A DNA stretch of 10,419 nucleotides from Ramicandelaber brevisporus. Its lineage: Eukaryota > Kickxellomycota > Ramicandelaberales > Ramicandelaberaceae. Position 1 is the stretch's first letter, and each line of letters begins with the position of its first letter. The stretch is from contig MU603322.1 in the NCBI GenBank assembly GCA_025201865.1, positions 1 to 10,419 on the forward strand, written 5' to 3'. The position numbers and the translations under genes are program-made. This document shows positions 1 through 8,093 of this stretch, in pieces. The notes below the pieces were generated by a model. That model was not told the DNA's origin. It searched no databases and worked only from the letters and a program-made list of their open reading frames with translations.

Positions 1-396
1 CTGCTCACCAATTTTATCCACAAAACATTGTTTCCGTGTACTAGTCTGCTCACAGCTCAGCCTCATTTTGTCATGTAGACATTACTCTCATTTGTTATAC
101 CATTCTATTCAGCACTCATACTTCCTCGTTTATCACGTTTTGCGACAGAACAAATCTCGGATTGCCTTCCTTGTTTTATTTTTCATTGCCTTTACCTGGA
201 CCCCCTTACTTTTTACTGATTCACTTATTTTGTTTATGCGATATAGACCTGTAGAACTACAAAAATTCATTTGAAACATTTGAAACACTTCATACCCATA
301 CCTATCATTCATTCACTCATTCATTCAGTCACTAACCTGCGGTACATGGTTTCACTCTTAGTTAAATTTAATCAGATTTTAACATTTTATCTGAAA
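1..396. other. AT-rich spacer downstream of the GCP4-like gene
   Basis: This stretch lies beyond the stop codon of the minus-strand GCP4-like gene and probably holds its 3' untranslated region. I find no convincing gene in it. The longest frame, about 68 codons at 68-274 on the plus strand, lacks an ATG start and has no recognisable domain. On the minus strand an AATAAA hexamer lies at 180-175, about 220 bases past the stop, and is a possible but weak poly(A) signal. A degenerate four-base repeat of the CATT type occupies 306-333. What lies left of position 1 cannot be inferred. Confidence 0.5.
306..333. repeat. Degenerate CATT tetranucleotide repeat
   Basis: Seven consecutive four-base units beginning with CA read CATT, CATT, CACT, CATT, CATT, CAGT, CACT. 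It lies in the presumed 3' untranslated region of the GCP4-like gene. It is probably simple slippage sequence with no known role. Confidence 0.6.
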
Positions 397-2583
397 TTAG
401 GCACGAGTATTAGATTCAAGACTGTCAGATATGACGGTGGCAAGCATTTGATAATGGTCATCCGACGTCAACCGCGCCAGAACGCCCAGCGAGTTCTGAA
501 GAAAACGCTGTGCCCGATCAATGTCACGCTTCATCGCTTCCAGCTCGCCAGCGATGTCCAGGTCGCTAGGGGCTCGGCGCTGCTGTTGCTGCTGTTGCTG
601 TTTCTGAGCATGAATGCGAGCTGCCAACTTGTGTAACCTGGCGCAGGCATTGATTGGCACCATCAACTCACCATACAGGGCAGCTGCTTTGTGATGCAAG
701 AGGCACCGGTCGTTCATGATCTGCAGCATCTGGCTGTGGATGATGGTAATGTCGATGGCTGGGAGGTTGCTGTGGCTTCCATCATGCGAGTCTGCTTGGG
801 CTGCCGATTGAAGCGCAAAGAATTGTTGTGACCCGCTGTCGGCAACGCTGTTGAGCAGGTAGAAGAGCAGTCCGTTTGTGAATGCAAGCAGCCGGAATCG
901 CAAAGCGCAGACTTGTCGATACACGGAGTCTCCAGAACCGTGCGGCTGCTGGATCGTGTTTGGCGACTTGGCCGTAACCGCTGGTGAATGCAGCAGATAG
1001 TTGGCGTAGCGGACCTTCAGGATGAATGAGCCCAGTCGGCGATACGCAGCCATCGTGGAGCTGCTGACAATCGACGATATCGCAGATGGGAGTTGGTACT
1101 CAATCGACATTCGCTCCAACCTCGACATCACCGCGTCGTCGCACAACGGCCCGTCTGTCTGCTCATTAACCTGCATTTTTACGCGCTCCTCCCACCATTG
1201 CAGCTGATTTCCATCACTGTGATCAATCTTCGACACAATCCTATTGTACGCAGATTGTATAACACTGTTTAATTTGTTCTCGATTTCACGCGAGTCTGAT
1301 CCAAGTGTTGCTGTTAATGGTAGCGATTGAAGATACTCGAATATGGATGGTATTAAGCTCGGCATTACTTGTGTCTCCAAAGTGAAGTGAACCGAAGCAA
1401 GTCGTCGCAGATGTATCCAAAGTCCATACCTATTTTCGAGGATATTTACTAACACTGGACAAGATTTCGACCTCCACATGTCAATGTCTCTACGAACCGT
1501 GTTTATAGTGTTATCATAGTAACGATTTGATGCTGTTGAGCTGTGAGTAATTTTGTTCTCTTTGTTCATTGATATTGGGCATACATGCCTATCTAAATGT
1601 TGCCGAGTGCTTGAGATTGCTGTTGATTTAATGCAACGGCGCGACAACGGGAACAGGCCACTCATTCTGCGAATTGATTGTGTCGATGATAACTGAATAG
1701 TCTCACCTCTTGGCTGCTGGCTATACTTTGCTTCTGTTATGATTGCTGCGTGGTGAATTGGGTCAAGTGCGCGAAGCTGATGCATAGTGTGTCCTGTAAC
1801 AAATATTGTCTCTGTTAGCGACTTAAGCAGCGCTGGCACCTGCGTTTCTTGGGACAAAATGTAATGTGACTGATTTGACGCTGTTGGGGCAGCCGATGTG
1901 GCCACGCGTTTGATGAAGAAAACCCCACTGGTATCATGAATCGTTCCTTCAGTTAGCCACTTCATGACTACTGAATAATACGGCGCAAATGCGACATCAA
2001 AGAGCTTAGCAAACCTTTGCCATGGCATTTCCCCTGATACACCCAGCTGATGATTATCTGTAGTCTGTAACAATGTATCGAGTAGTTTGCATGTGTATCC
2101 AGCCATGTCGACTGCTGATCCAGTACTCAATTGTGGAAGTTTATACAGATCTGAGCCCTCCAATGTATTGTCCACAGCCAGCACCCACTCTGCTTCAGAT
2201 CGCACATGTTGTTGCAGTTGCGTGGCACTGGTAAACACAACTTCTGTCGACATGCCTTCGTGACCAACAGACACGGATGTTGTTAGCAGCTGAGACTCGT
2301 ACACTGCCACCTTTTGCTGAAGTGGATGCAAGACAGTATCCTGGAGACCAGCTGATGCGAACGCTTCTATTGACGGTGAGTATGAAGCACTGCCACATTG
2401 TCCGTGAGATAGCACAGTACTAATGTAGTTTGACAGTCGCTCGACGGCGCTGCCTACACGAAGAAACCACTGCTCTAGAACCAGCGAGCTGTTATTGGTC
2501 GGGCTCGCTACTTGAACTGACGTTTTAACACTTCCCTGCAGTGCAAGCAGCGCAAGGCGCGCGTTTGTGTATTCGGACGGCAT
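397..2583 (-). CDS. TUBGCP4: Gamma-tubulin complex component, GCP4-like (Spc97/Spc98 family)
   Basis: The predicted 728-residue protein belongs to the Spc97/Spc98 family, which builds the gamma-tubulin complexes that nucleate microtubules at spindle pole bodies. The start at 2583 gives an N-terminus (ARLALLALQG) resembling the short N-terminus of GCP4. GRIP1-like segments include GLQDTVLHP, KWLTEGTIHDTSGVFFIKR (about 208-226) and VPALLKSLTETIFVTG (249-264). GRIP2-like segments include WRSKSCPVLVNIL (from 370), LGSFILKVRYANYLL (517-531) and RFRLLAFTNGLLFYLL (562-577). A seven-glutamine run sits at 662-668. Length and segment order fit GCP4 (S. pombe Gfh1; about 670 residues in human) better than the longer GCP5 or GCP6, but only an alignment can settle the paralogue. 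The frame stays open further upstream, to an ATG at 2760, which would overlap the neighbouring gene. Residues about 293-351 are basic, AT-rich and non-conserved and may be a read-through intron. Confidence 0.82.
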   Translation of the reverse strand: MPSEYTNARLALLALQGSVKTSVQVASPTNNSSLVLEQWFLRVGSAVERLSNYISTVLSHGQCGSASYSPSIEAFASAGLQDTVLHPLQQKVAVYESQLLTTSVSVGHEGMSTEVVFTSATQLQQHVRSEAEWVLAVDNTLEGSDLYKLPQLSTGSAVDMAGYTCKLLDTLLQTTDNHQLGVSGEMPWQRFAKLFDVAFAPYYSVVMKWLTEGTIHDTSGVFFIKRVATSAAPTASNQSHYILSQETQVPALLKSLTETIFVTGHTMHQLRALDPIHHAAIITEAKYSQQPRGETIQLSSTQSIRRMSGLFPLSRRCIKSTAISSTRQHLDRHVCPISMNKENKITHSSTASNRYYDNTINTVRRDIDMWRSKSCPVLVNILENRYGLWIHLRRLASVHFTLETQVMPSLIPSIFEYLQSLPLTATLGSDSREIENKLNSVIQSAYNRIVSKIDHSDGNQLQWWEERVKMQVNEQTDGPLCDDAVMSRLERMSIEYQLPSAISSIVSSSTMAAYRRLGSFILKVRYANYLLHSPAVTAKSPNTIQQPHGSGDSVYRQVCALRFRLLAFTNGLLFYLLNSVADSGSQQFFALQSAAQADSHDGSHSNLPAIDITIIHSQMLQIMNDRCLLHHKAAALYGELMVPINACARLHKLAARIHAQKQQQQQQQRRAPSDLDIAGELEAMKRDIDRAQRFLQNSLGVLARLTSDDHYQMLATVISDSLESNTRA
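580..606 (-). repeat. CAG/CAA repeat encoding a glutamine run
   Basis: On the minus strand mixed CAG and CAA codons encode Q-K-Q7 inside the C-terminal region of the GCP4-like protein. The run sits between the conserved GRIP2 helices and the final helical segment, so it probably lies in a surface loop. Confidence 0.8.
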
Positions 2584-2749
2584 CTCGCTCACGATGAATT
2601 GTTTGTTGTTGTTTGTTGTCGTTGTTACTGTTGCCGCTGTTGTTGTTGCTATCGGTGTTGCTGAAAATGGGTGCTCTTCTAGCAGATCTTTCTCTCGTGT
2701 CAGGCGTTGTTCCTTTCTGCCTCCAGCTCCAGCTCCGCGAGAGATCAAA
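2584..2749. promoter_or_regulatory. Short divergent promoter between GCP4-like and aldehyde dehydrogenase genes
   Basis: Only 166 bases separate the ATG of the minus-strand GCP4-like gene (2583) from the preferred ATG of the plus-strand aldehyde dehydrogenase gene (2750), so both must be driven from here or from inside each other's 5' regions. The plus strand carries a GTT/GCT-rich tract (about 2601-2650), then a CT-rich leader (about 2688-2735) just before the dehydrogenase start. No clear TATA box is seen. The segment is open in frame on both strands, which leaves both start codons uncertain. Confidence 0.6.
2601..2650. repeat. Imperfect GTT trinucleotide repeat
   Basis: The plus strand is an imperfect run of GTT with GTC, GCC and ACT interruptions, equal to AAC/CAA-type repeat on the other strand. 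It occupies the centre of the divergent promoter. Read as protein it would give valine- and leucine-rich sequence on the plus strand and Thr/Asn-rich sequence on the minus strand, as expected of a simple repeat. Confidence 0.7.
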
Positions 2750-4639
2750 ATGACCACCATCCGCTTCGAAGTACCACTTCCCGAGTTCGTTGGACAACTC
2801 GGCCAGCTGCCGCTAGTGCCTGAGCTTCTGACTGCGTACACGACTGTGTGCTCGACCGAGCCTCACATCCTCCTGGCTGGTGTTGCCGCAGTCCTGGTTC
2901 CGCTCGTTACTGCGTGGTTCTTTGGTGCCTTTACACAGGAGATCAAGCAGTTCAAGCTCTCTGCTCCAGGTGAAGCTGTTGCATCCAACACTGGCGAAGT
3001 TCTCGCCGAGCCATCCATCTTTGTGCCCGGCAACCCACGTCTCATTCAGTGCTATGATCCTGCTACCGGTCGCTCTCTTGGTCAAGCCGCTGCCGATACT
3101 CCAGAGCAGGTTGATGCCAAGGTGCGTGCCGCTCGTGCTGCTCAACCAGCATGGGCTTCGACCACATTCGAGCAACGCCGCGCTGTCCTCCGTACCATGC
3201 TTCGCTTTGTCCTTGACAACCAGGAAACGATTGCTCGCATGATGGCTCGCGATACTGGCAAGCCTCTGGTTGATGCCTCGTTTGGTGAAGTGCTGGTCAT
3301 TTGTGAGAAGATTGTTTGGTTGTTGAATTATGGCGAGAAGGCTCTCCAGACTGAATACCGCGAGGCTGGCGCATTACTGATGCACAAGATTGCTCGCGTT
3401 GAGTATCATCCTCTTGGTGTTCAGGCTGCTCTTGTGAGCTGGAACTATCCATTCCAGAACTTCCTCAGTCCAGTTGTTGCTGCCCTCTTTGCCGGCAATG
3501 CTATCGTTGTGAAGGCTAGTGAATACGTGGCATGGTCCATTCCGTTCATTCTGTCCGTTGCCCAGCAGAGTCTTGCTGTCAATGGTCACAGTCCAGACCT
3601 GGTCCAGGCCGTTGTTGGCTTCGCTGATGCCGGTGAAGCACTTGTTCGTAACCCGCTGGTTGACCATATTACATTTATTGGATCAGTTGAGGTTGGCCGC
3701 AAGATTATGGCTTCGGCCGCTGATACTCTCACTCCATGTGTGCTCGAACTCGGTGGTAAGGATGTGGCCATTGTTACAGAGGATTATAACCTGAACCAGC
3801 TCGTTCCAATGGCTATCCGTGGTACATTCCAGCACTGTGGTCAGAATTGCATTGGATTGGAGCGACTGATTGTCCATCGTAAGGTGTACGATCGTGTTGT
3901 TGCCATGCTGAGTGACGTTGTTGGCCAGCTTCGTCAAGGTCCTCCCTTGGATGGAGCCGAAAATGGTCAGATTTACGATGTTGGTGCAATGACCATGGGT
4001 AAGCGTCACATGGATAAGCTACAGACTCTGGTGGATGATGCTGTTAGTCGTGGTGCGCGCCTGCTTCACGGTGGAACTCCGTTCAAGCATCCACAGTATC
4101 CAAGTGGTACATACTATACACCAACTCTGCTGGTTGATGTCGATGCCGACATGCTGATTTCGCGCGAAGAGCAGTTCGGCCCCATTTGCGTTGTGATTCC
4201 GTTTGATACCGATGCTGAGGCTGTGGCAATTGCCAACAAGGCTGGATTCGGACTAGGCTCGAGTGTTTTCTGCCGCGACATTCCACGTGCTGAGCGTATC
4301 CTCAAAGGCGTTCGTGCTGGTATGGGCAACATTAATGACTTTGCGTCCAACTACATGTGCCAGTCGCTGCCATTTGGCGGTGTTGGTCTTTCTGGATATG
4401 GCCGTTTTGCTGGATACGAAGGACTTCGTGGCATCTCGCTCATGAAGAGTGTCACTGTTGACCGTTTCTCTCGTCTGCTCTCGACCAGTCTGCCTCCACT
4501 TTTGACGCTGCCGTTCAAGGCTCCTAAGGCATCCGTTGCATTCTGTGGCAACACTGTGCGCTTTGCCTACGAGCTCACGCTCTGGTCCAAGGTCAAGGCA
4601 GTATTTGGACTGCTCGGCAACATGCTTTCCAATGAATAA
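2750..4639 (+). CDS. MSC7: Membrane-anchored aldehyde dehydrogenase (Msc7/ALDH22-like)
   Basis: The 629-residue product is an NAD(P)-dependent aldehyde dehydrogenase oxidising an aldehyde, unknown here, to its acid. All hallmark residues are present with family spacing: Asn232 in SWNYPF, Lys255 in VVKASE, the GSVEVG dinucleotide turn (311-316), Glu333 in LELGGKD, the nucleophile Cys367 in GQNCIG, Glu474 in EEQFGP and PFGG at 541-544. Glu333 and Cys367 are 34 residues apart, as in human ALDH2. A hydrophobic segment at about 40-61 and a tail after about 575 distinguish it from soluble 500-residue enzymes and match yeast Msc7 and plant ALDH22, so an endoplasmic-reticulum-type anchor is likely. 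The ATG at 2750 has A at -3. An in-frame ATG at 2594 would add 52 residues including a hydrophobic stretch. AATAAA (4635-4640) overlaps the stop codon. Confidence 0.94.
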   Translation: MTTIRFEVPLPEFVGQLGQLPLVPELLTAYTTVCSTEPHILLAGVAAVLVPLVTAWFFGAFTQEIKQFKLSAPGEAVASNTGEVLAEPSIFVPGNPRLIQCYDPATGRSLGQAAADTPEQVDAKVRAARAAQPAWASTTFEQRRAVLRTMLRFVLDNQETIARMMARDTGKPLVDASFGEVLVICEKIVWLLNYGEKALQTEYREAGALLMHKIARVEYHPLGVQAALVSWNYPFQNFLSPVVAALFAGNAIVVKASEYVAWSIPFILSVAQQSLAVNGHSPDLVQAVVGFADAGEALVRNPLVDHITFIGSVEVGRKIMASAADTLTPCVLELGGKDVAIVTEDYNLNQLVPMAIRGTFQHCGQNCIGLERLIVHRKVYDRVVAMLSDVVGQLRQGPPLDGAENGQIYDVGAMTMGKRHMDKLQTLVDDAVSRGARLLHGGTPFKHPQYPSGTYYTPTLLVDVDADMLISREEQFGPICVVIPFDTDAEAVAIANKAGFGLGSSVFCRDIPRAERILKGVRAGMGNINDFASNYMCQSLPFGGVGLSGYGRFAGYEGLRGISLMKSVTVDRFSRLLSTSLPPLLTLPFKAPKASVAFCGNTVRFAYELTLWSKVKAVFGLLGNMLSNE

Positions 4640-4673
4640 AACAACTTACTTCTAATATCTCCACCACATTTAA

Positions 4674-4697
4674 GTTGTTGTTGCTGTTGTTGTTGTT
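4674..4697. repeat. (GTT)8 microsatellite with one GCT unit
   Basis: Eight three-base units read GTT three times, GCT once, then GTT four times. It starts 35 bases after the aldehyde dehydrogenase stop codon and probably lies in the 3' untranslated region or just past it. Confidence 0.85.
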
Positions 4698-4772
4698 ACA
4701 AACCACTAGAGGAATCAAAGAGACACGCAAACACAAAGTCGATACCGTGGTTAGCTGTCTTTTTTTTGTTCC

Positions 4773-4808
4773 TTTTTGTTTTTGTTTTTGTTTTTGTTTT
4801 TGTTTTTG
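4773..4808. repeat. (TTTTTG)6 hexanucleotide tandem repeat
   Basis: Six perfect copies of TTTTTG in a row, flanked by further T runs (upstream TTTTTTTTG, downstream TTTTTTT). It lies about 240 bases upstream of the serine-rich protein start. Long T tracts of this kind can exclude nucleosomes in fungal promoters, but a role here is only inferred. Confidence 0.9.
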
Positions 4809-5048
4809 TTTTTTTATTGACTGTGCTTGCTACTTGGCTAGCTGTGGATACCAACCAGTACTCTTTCTTTCAAACTGTGATTGCTGTCTAGGTCTCTCTT
4901 AGCTTGCTGATCGCAACCACCGTTACACGTCCTTCCCTATAGTTCTTCAGTCTAGATCGCGTACGGCCTCAGTTCGCAGTTCACAGTAGTTGTCCTTCAT
5001 TCCTCCCCTCTTCGTCTCAGTCTTGTTAGACGAACAAAAGATACAGCG

Positions 5049-7889
5049 ATGAGCTCGACTACGGCGATTGGTGAGGACTTGGCGGCACTTGAGTTGCTTG
5101 CCACACCACAGCCGAAGCGCGACAAGCTGGCTGATCCTGCTCATCACGGTCTCGCTGCAGCGGTCGGAAAGGTGCTTGACGCCGAAGGTGGTACACCCCT
5201 GCCGATATCACTCGATGCGTCGCCTGGAAGTGACTCCGCTGGTGACTATGGCGGCTCCACTCTGCTAGCTGGCACGGGTGGTGGCGAGGGTGGCAGTGGT
5301 GGTGGAGGTGCCGATTCACAGTCTGTCACGGTTCGTTCTTCTGATACAGGTCGTACCCAGACTTCCTTTGGCGTCCGTTCGGCGATATCGTCCTTCACAT
5401 TCAGCTCCCCCACCAGCGACATTGAATCTGACAATCAACATTCACATCCACCACCGCAGCGACTCTTCACTGCCCATATGCCTCAATCCACCGCGTCATT
5501 GAGCACAGATGCGGACTATGACAGCGCAGGTGCGTCTCTTCGCTCATCACGCACTGGTGATACGTCCAGCGGAGCGTCTGCTGCGCGCCAAATGCTGCAA
5601 TCTCGTAATTCTCGACAGCAACGCCGTGGTCATCCTGGATCAATGGCTGGTCAATTGGGTCGCATTTCGCAGCACTCATTTGCAGCCTCATCCTCATCTG
5701 GCTCGTCATCATCTGCGGCCAAAGACGTGAGTAGTTTCCCATCACTTGGTCAATCTGAATCTGACAAGCCGCTCTTGCCACCTCATGGTTCACGTCGTGG
5801 GCGTACATCTCGTCATAATTCGATGAATACTAATAACAATATCAATGATGGTGATAATGTCGATGACGATACAGATGGAAGCGATTTTGCTGTGTCCAAT
5901 GAATCACCTTCACCCTCACCATCATCCAACGTGGCTCAGATTCTCCTTGGCCATACTCACGGTCTGCCTGCCCGTCCATCGCCTCTCCGAATGCGCACTC
6001 ACACTGGTGGCTCTTCGGCTGCTGGGTCGGCTACAGGCGCCAATCAAGGATCAGCTTCAGTCGAACAACAACTTGGTATTCGCCAGCGCACTCAAACTGG
6101 AACGTCATCTTTGGCTCGCCATTCAGCCAAGTCGAGTTCATCTCAGCGTCACGCTAGAAAGAGAACTCACACAGGAATGTCATCAACATTGGCTCGCAGT
6201 AGCAGTAACAATCACTCTGCATCATCTGCTATTGGTATCGATATTGACATTGGTGGACTGGTGGCTGAGCACGAGGAAGCAGGCAACCACGGCGATATTG
6301 ATTCAGCTTCGTCACCAACCGACGATAGTGCTCCCCACTCGTTGCACTCGGGTGTTGTCGATGATTATGCAGAGGAAGAAGAAGAAGATGATGGTGATAA
6401 CGATGATAACGATGATAACGATGATCAGTTTAATCCCTCCTCACCATCATCATGGGAAAGAGTTAGCCACGAGTCAATTCCAGTTGATGATTACTACTAT
6501 CTTGATTACACTGGTGGAAATGCCATTAATACCACAGCTACTACTGCCGCTGCTCTGGGTGATTCTGATGAAATGAATGAATCTCACTTTGACAATCATA
6601 ACACTAGTATGGAGTATGAGCGTCATATTAGTGGACATGAATTTGCAAATGCACCAAATGAATTGCTTAGTGAAAATGAACAGATCCATCGATCACTTGC
6701 ACTCCAATATTTACAGATACTGGATAACGCAGTGCGCCAGGATAGTCACCTGCAAGATGGAGCAGGCAGCACTCACACTGGAGACAGTGGCTCTATTCTC
6801 CAAACTCAAATGCGTGGAATATCCCCAGCTGATCTACCCAGCTTTGATAACACTCAGTCTACCCCAATGTCATTAGAGTTACCTACCAGCCATCGTAATA
6901 ATAGTAATCAGTATCATCATCATCATTATCAGCGTACATCTGGATTCCTTCGTAATATCCGTAGATCCATCATGGGTCGATTTGGTGCAGGCAGTCCATA
7001 TCATGAAGCTACCATCGCTTCGGCAGCAACAGCCGGTGCAGCTTCAGATACACGCCAGTTTATACCTGCAGCTGGAAGCAGTCCTCCACTGACAACCGAT
7101 AATGCTGATAATGTCGGTAACGATAATGGTGCCGATAATGATAATATGGGTCTTCACAAAATGTCAACCTTGACAATGATTGATGCAGGCAGACTTTCAA
7201 GAGACGCTCAGCCAGCTTCATCTTCGCCTGTCATTGCCTCAGCTCAACAGCCGTATCCTAATGAACGCCACTTGTCACTCTACAGTCCCCAAGCGATTGA
7301 TGCATACTCCCAAGCACTCGTACAGCGTCAAGTATCTCAAGCAAGCAATGCAGGTCAACCAAGCCTTGCTGCACAATTGGCCACGGTTAATGAAGGCGGT
7401 GTATTGATTGGACGCACATCCAGTGAGCTTGATATCGATCTCATTGCTGAGGCCAATTCCCAGCCTCAATCTCGCCAGCCTGTTCATGCAACAACCTCAT
7501 TCTCATCTCAACAGCATCACTCGGATGAAATCACAACAGCCGTGCAACAAACGGCGTCAGCTAGAAGAGGCGATGACTCAAACCATGTTGACGGCGGTTC
7601 AGCAGCATCGTCATCATCGTCGTCGTCACATGACAGCATGGATGAGAATGAACCACTGTTTGAATACAAATTTGAGGCAGAGCCTTTGCCTCGTGGTGCA
7701 TTGCTATTCCTCTTTGGTTTCATTCTGATGCCGCTCTGGTGGTGCGGTGCAATCTATCCAAAGAAGCCTTCAACTGAAGTGCAGGCTGTTTGGAAAAGAT
7801 ACAACCGCATGATGTCTGGTCTATCAATGATCATTCTAGCTGTCCTCATTGCATGTCTTGCTTGGTATGCCGCCAAAAAGTCTTCTTAA
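5049..7889 (+). CDS. Serine-rich disordered protein with two C-terminal transmembrane segments
   Basis: I do not recognise a named family for this 946-residue protein. About 865 residues are low-complexity and probably disordered: serine-rich stretches, a glycine run, Asp/Asn-rich tracts (near 260-280, 442-459 and 683-700) and a histidine patch (near 622). The motif RxRTxTGxSS occurs three times (314-323, 345-354, 370-379). The C-terminus is different: an acidic segment, a hydrophobic segment at about 883-903 containing FGFILMPLWWCGAIYP, a basic loop, a second at about 923-941, and KKSS at the end. This predicts a large cytosolic N-terminal region on a two-pass hairpin, with no signal peptide. 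From memory the tail resembles uncharacterised fungal 'serine-rich' membrane proteins, which I cannot verify here. The frame is open for 2.8 kb, the tail is well formed, and no ATG precedes the start in the spacer. Confidence 0.86.
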   Translation: MSSTTAIGEDLAALELLATPQPKRDKLADPAHHGLAAAVGKVLDAEGGTPLPISLDASPGSDSAGDYGGSTLLAGTGGGEGGSGGGGADSQSVTVRSSDTGRTQTSFGVRSAISSFTFSSPTSDIESDNQHSHPPPQRLFTAHMPQSTASLSTDADYDSAGASLRSSRTGDTSSGASAARQMLQSRNSRQQRRGHPGSMAGQLGRISQHSFAASSSSGSSSSAAKDVSSFPSLGQSESDKPLLPPHGSRRGRTSRHNSMNTNNNINDGDNVDDDTDGSDFAVSNESPSPSPSSNVAQILLGHTHGLPARPSPLRMRTHTGGSSAAGSATGANQGSASVEQQLGIRQRTQTGTSSLARHSAKSSSSQRHARKRTHTGMSSTLARSSSNNHSASSAIGIDIDIGGLVAEHEEAGNHGDIDSASSPTDDSAPHSLHSGVVDDYAEEEEEDDGDNDDNDDNDDQFNPSSPSSWERVSHESIPVDDYYYLDYTGGNAINTTATTAAALGDSDEMNESHFDNHNTSMEYERHISGHEFANAPNELLSENEQIHRSLALQYLQILDNAVRQDSHLQDGAGSTHTGDSGSILQTQMRGISPADLPSFDNTQSTPMSLELPTSHRNNSNQYHHHHYQRTSGFLRNIRRSIMGRFGAGSPYHEATIASAATAGAASDTRQFIPAAGSSPPLTTDNADNVGNDNGADNDNMGLHKMSTLTMIDAGRLSRDAQPASSSPVIASAQQPYPNERHLSLYSPQAIDAYSQALVQRQVSQASNAGQPSLAAQLATVNEGGVLIGRTSSELDIDLIAEANSQPQSRQPVHATTSFSSQQHHSDEITTAVQQTASARRGDDSNHVDGGSAASSSSSSSHDSMDENEPLFEYKFEAEPLPRGALLFLFGFILMPLWWCGAIYPKKPSTEVQAVWKRYNRMMSGLSMIILAVLIACLAWYAAKKSS
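5988..6185 (+). repeat. Three copies of an RxRTxTGxSS protein motif
   Basis: Within the serine-rich protein, residues 314-323, 345-354 and 370-379 read RMRTHTGGSS, RQRTQTGTSS and RKRTHTGMSS. Each contains RxRxxT, the consensus of AGC-type kinases. The coding sequences differ at many synonymous positions (arginine as CGA, CGC or AGA; serine as TCT, TCG or TCA), so these are not recent DNA duplicates. Confidence 0.8.
6396..6422 (+). repeat. Three tandem 9-base units encoding Asp-Asn-Asp
   Basis: GATAACGAT is repeated three times exactly, inside a glutamate/aspartate tract (residues about 442-459) of the serine-rich membrane protein. The uniform codons suggest recent slippage, unlike the RxRTxTG motif copies nearby. 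Confidence 0.85.
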
Positions 7890-7932
7890 CATCTCAATTC
7901 CCTCTTTATCTTCCTTATCTTTTTTTTTTTAT

Positions 7933-7980
7933 TGCTGCTGCTACTGCTGCTGCTACTGCTGCTGCTACTGCTGTTGTTAC
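7933..7980. repeat. 12-base tandem repeat, four copies
   Basis: The unit TGCTGCTGCTAC is repeated three times exactly and a fourth time with two C-to-T changes (TGCTGTTGTTAC). It begins 44 bases after the stop codon of the serine-rich protein gene, so it is probably in the 3' untranslated region. It is a higher-order form of the GCT/GTT repeats seen elsewhere in the window. Confidence 0.9.
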
Positions 7981-8093
7981 ATCCTCTTCCTCTCCCTCCT
8001 AATGCCCATTCTTCTCATTTTATTCGTCTCTCCCAAACTGCCTTTTAATAGTTCGATTTATGTTTAACGCTATTATTATAGGTATATCGAGCT

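Larger units (their letters stand above)
4640..5048. promoter_or_regulatory. Spacer: 3' end of aldehyde dehydrogenase gene and leader of serine-rich protein gene
   Basis: This 409-base spacer holds no supported gene. It contains a GTT repeat (4674-4697), six tandem TTTTTG units (4773-4808) in a long T-rich block, and a pyrimidine-rich stretch near 4993-5023 shortly before the next start codon. I find no ATG on the plus strand anywhere in it, so 5049 would be the first ATG on any transcript starting here. No TATA box is obvious. Confidence 0.6.

Noticed and set aside
68-274. A 68-codon plus-strand frame in the left spacer
   Set aside because: It begins at a TTG rather than ATG, has no recognisable motif and lies in AT-rich sequence that is probably the 3' region of the opposite-strand gene.
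1541-1706. Alternative intron in the GCP4-like gene ending at the AG at 1541
   Set aside because: It would be 166 bases long and shift the downstream frame, destroying the conserved GRIP2 region.
4675-4902. A 75-codon frame with a Phe-Cys repeat
   Set aside because: The repeat is simply the translation of (TTTTTG)6; there is no ATG start and no other coding signal.
5845-6576. A 243-codon plus-strand frame overlapping the serine-rich gene
   Set aside because: It is a shifted reading of repetitive CAT/CAC-rich coding sequence, while the long frame carries the consistent motifs and membrane tail.
7933-7980. 12-base direct repeats considered as a CRISPR-like or structured array
   Set aside because: Units are contiguous with no spacers and built from GCT triplets, so this is an ordinary minisatellite in a eukaryotic genome.
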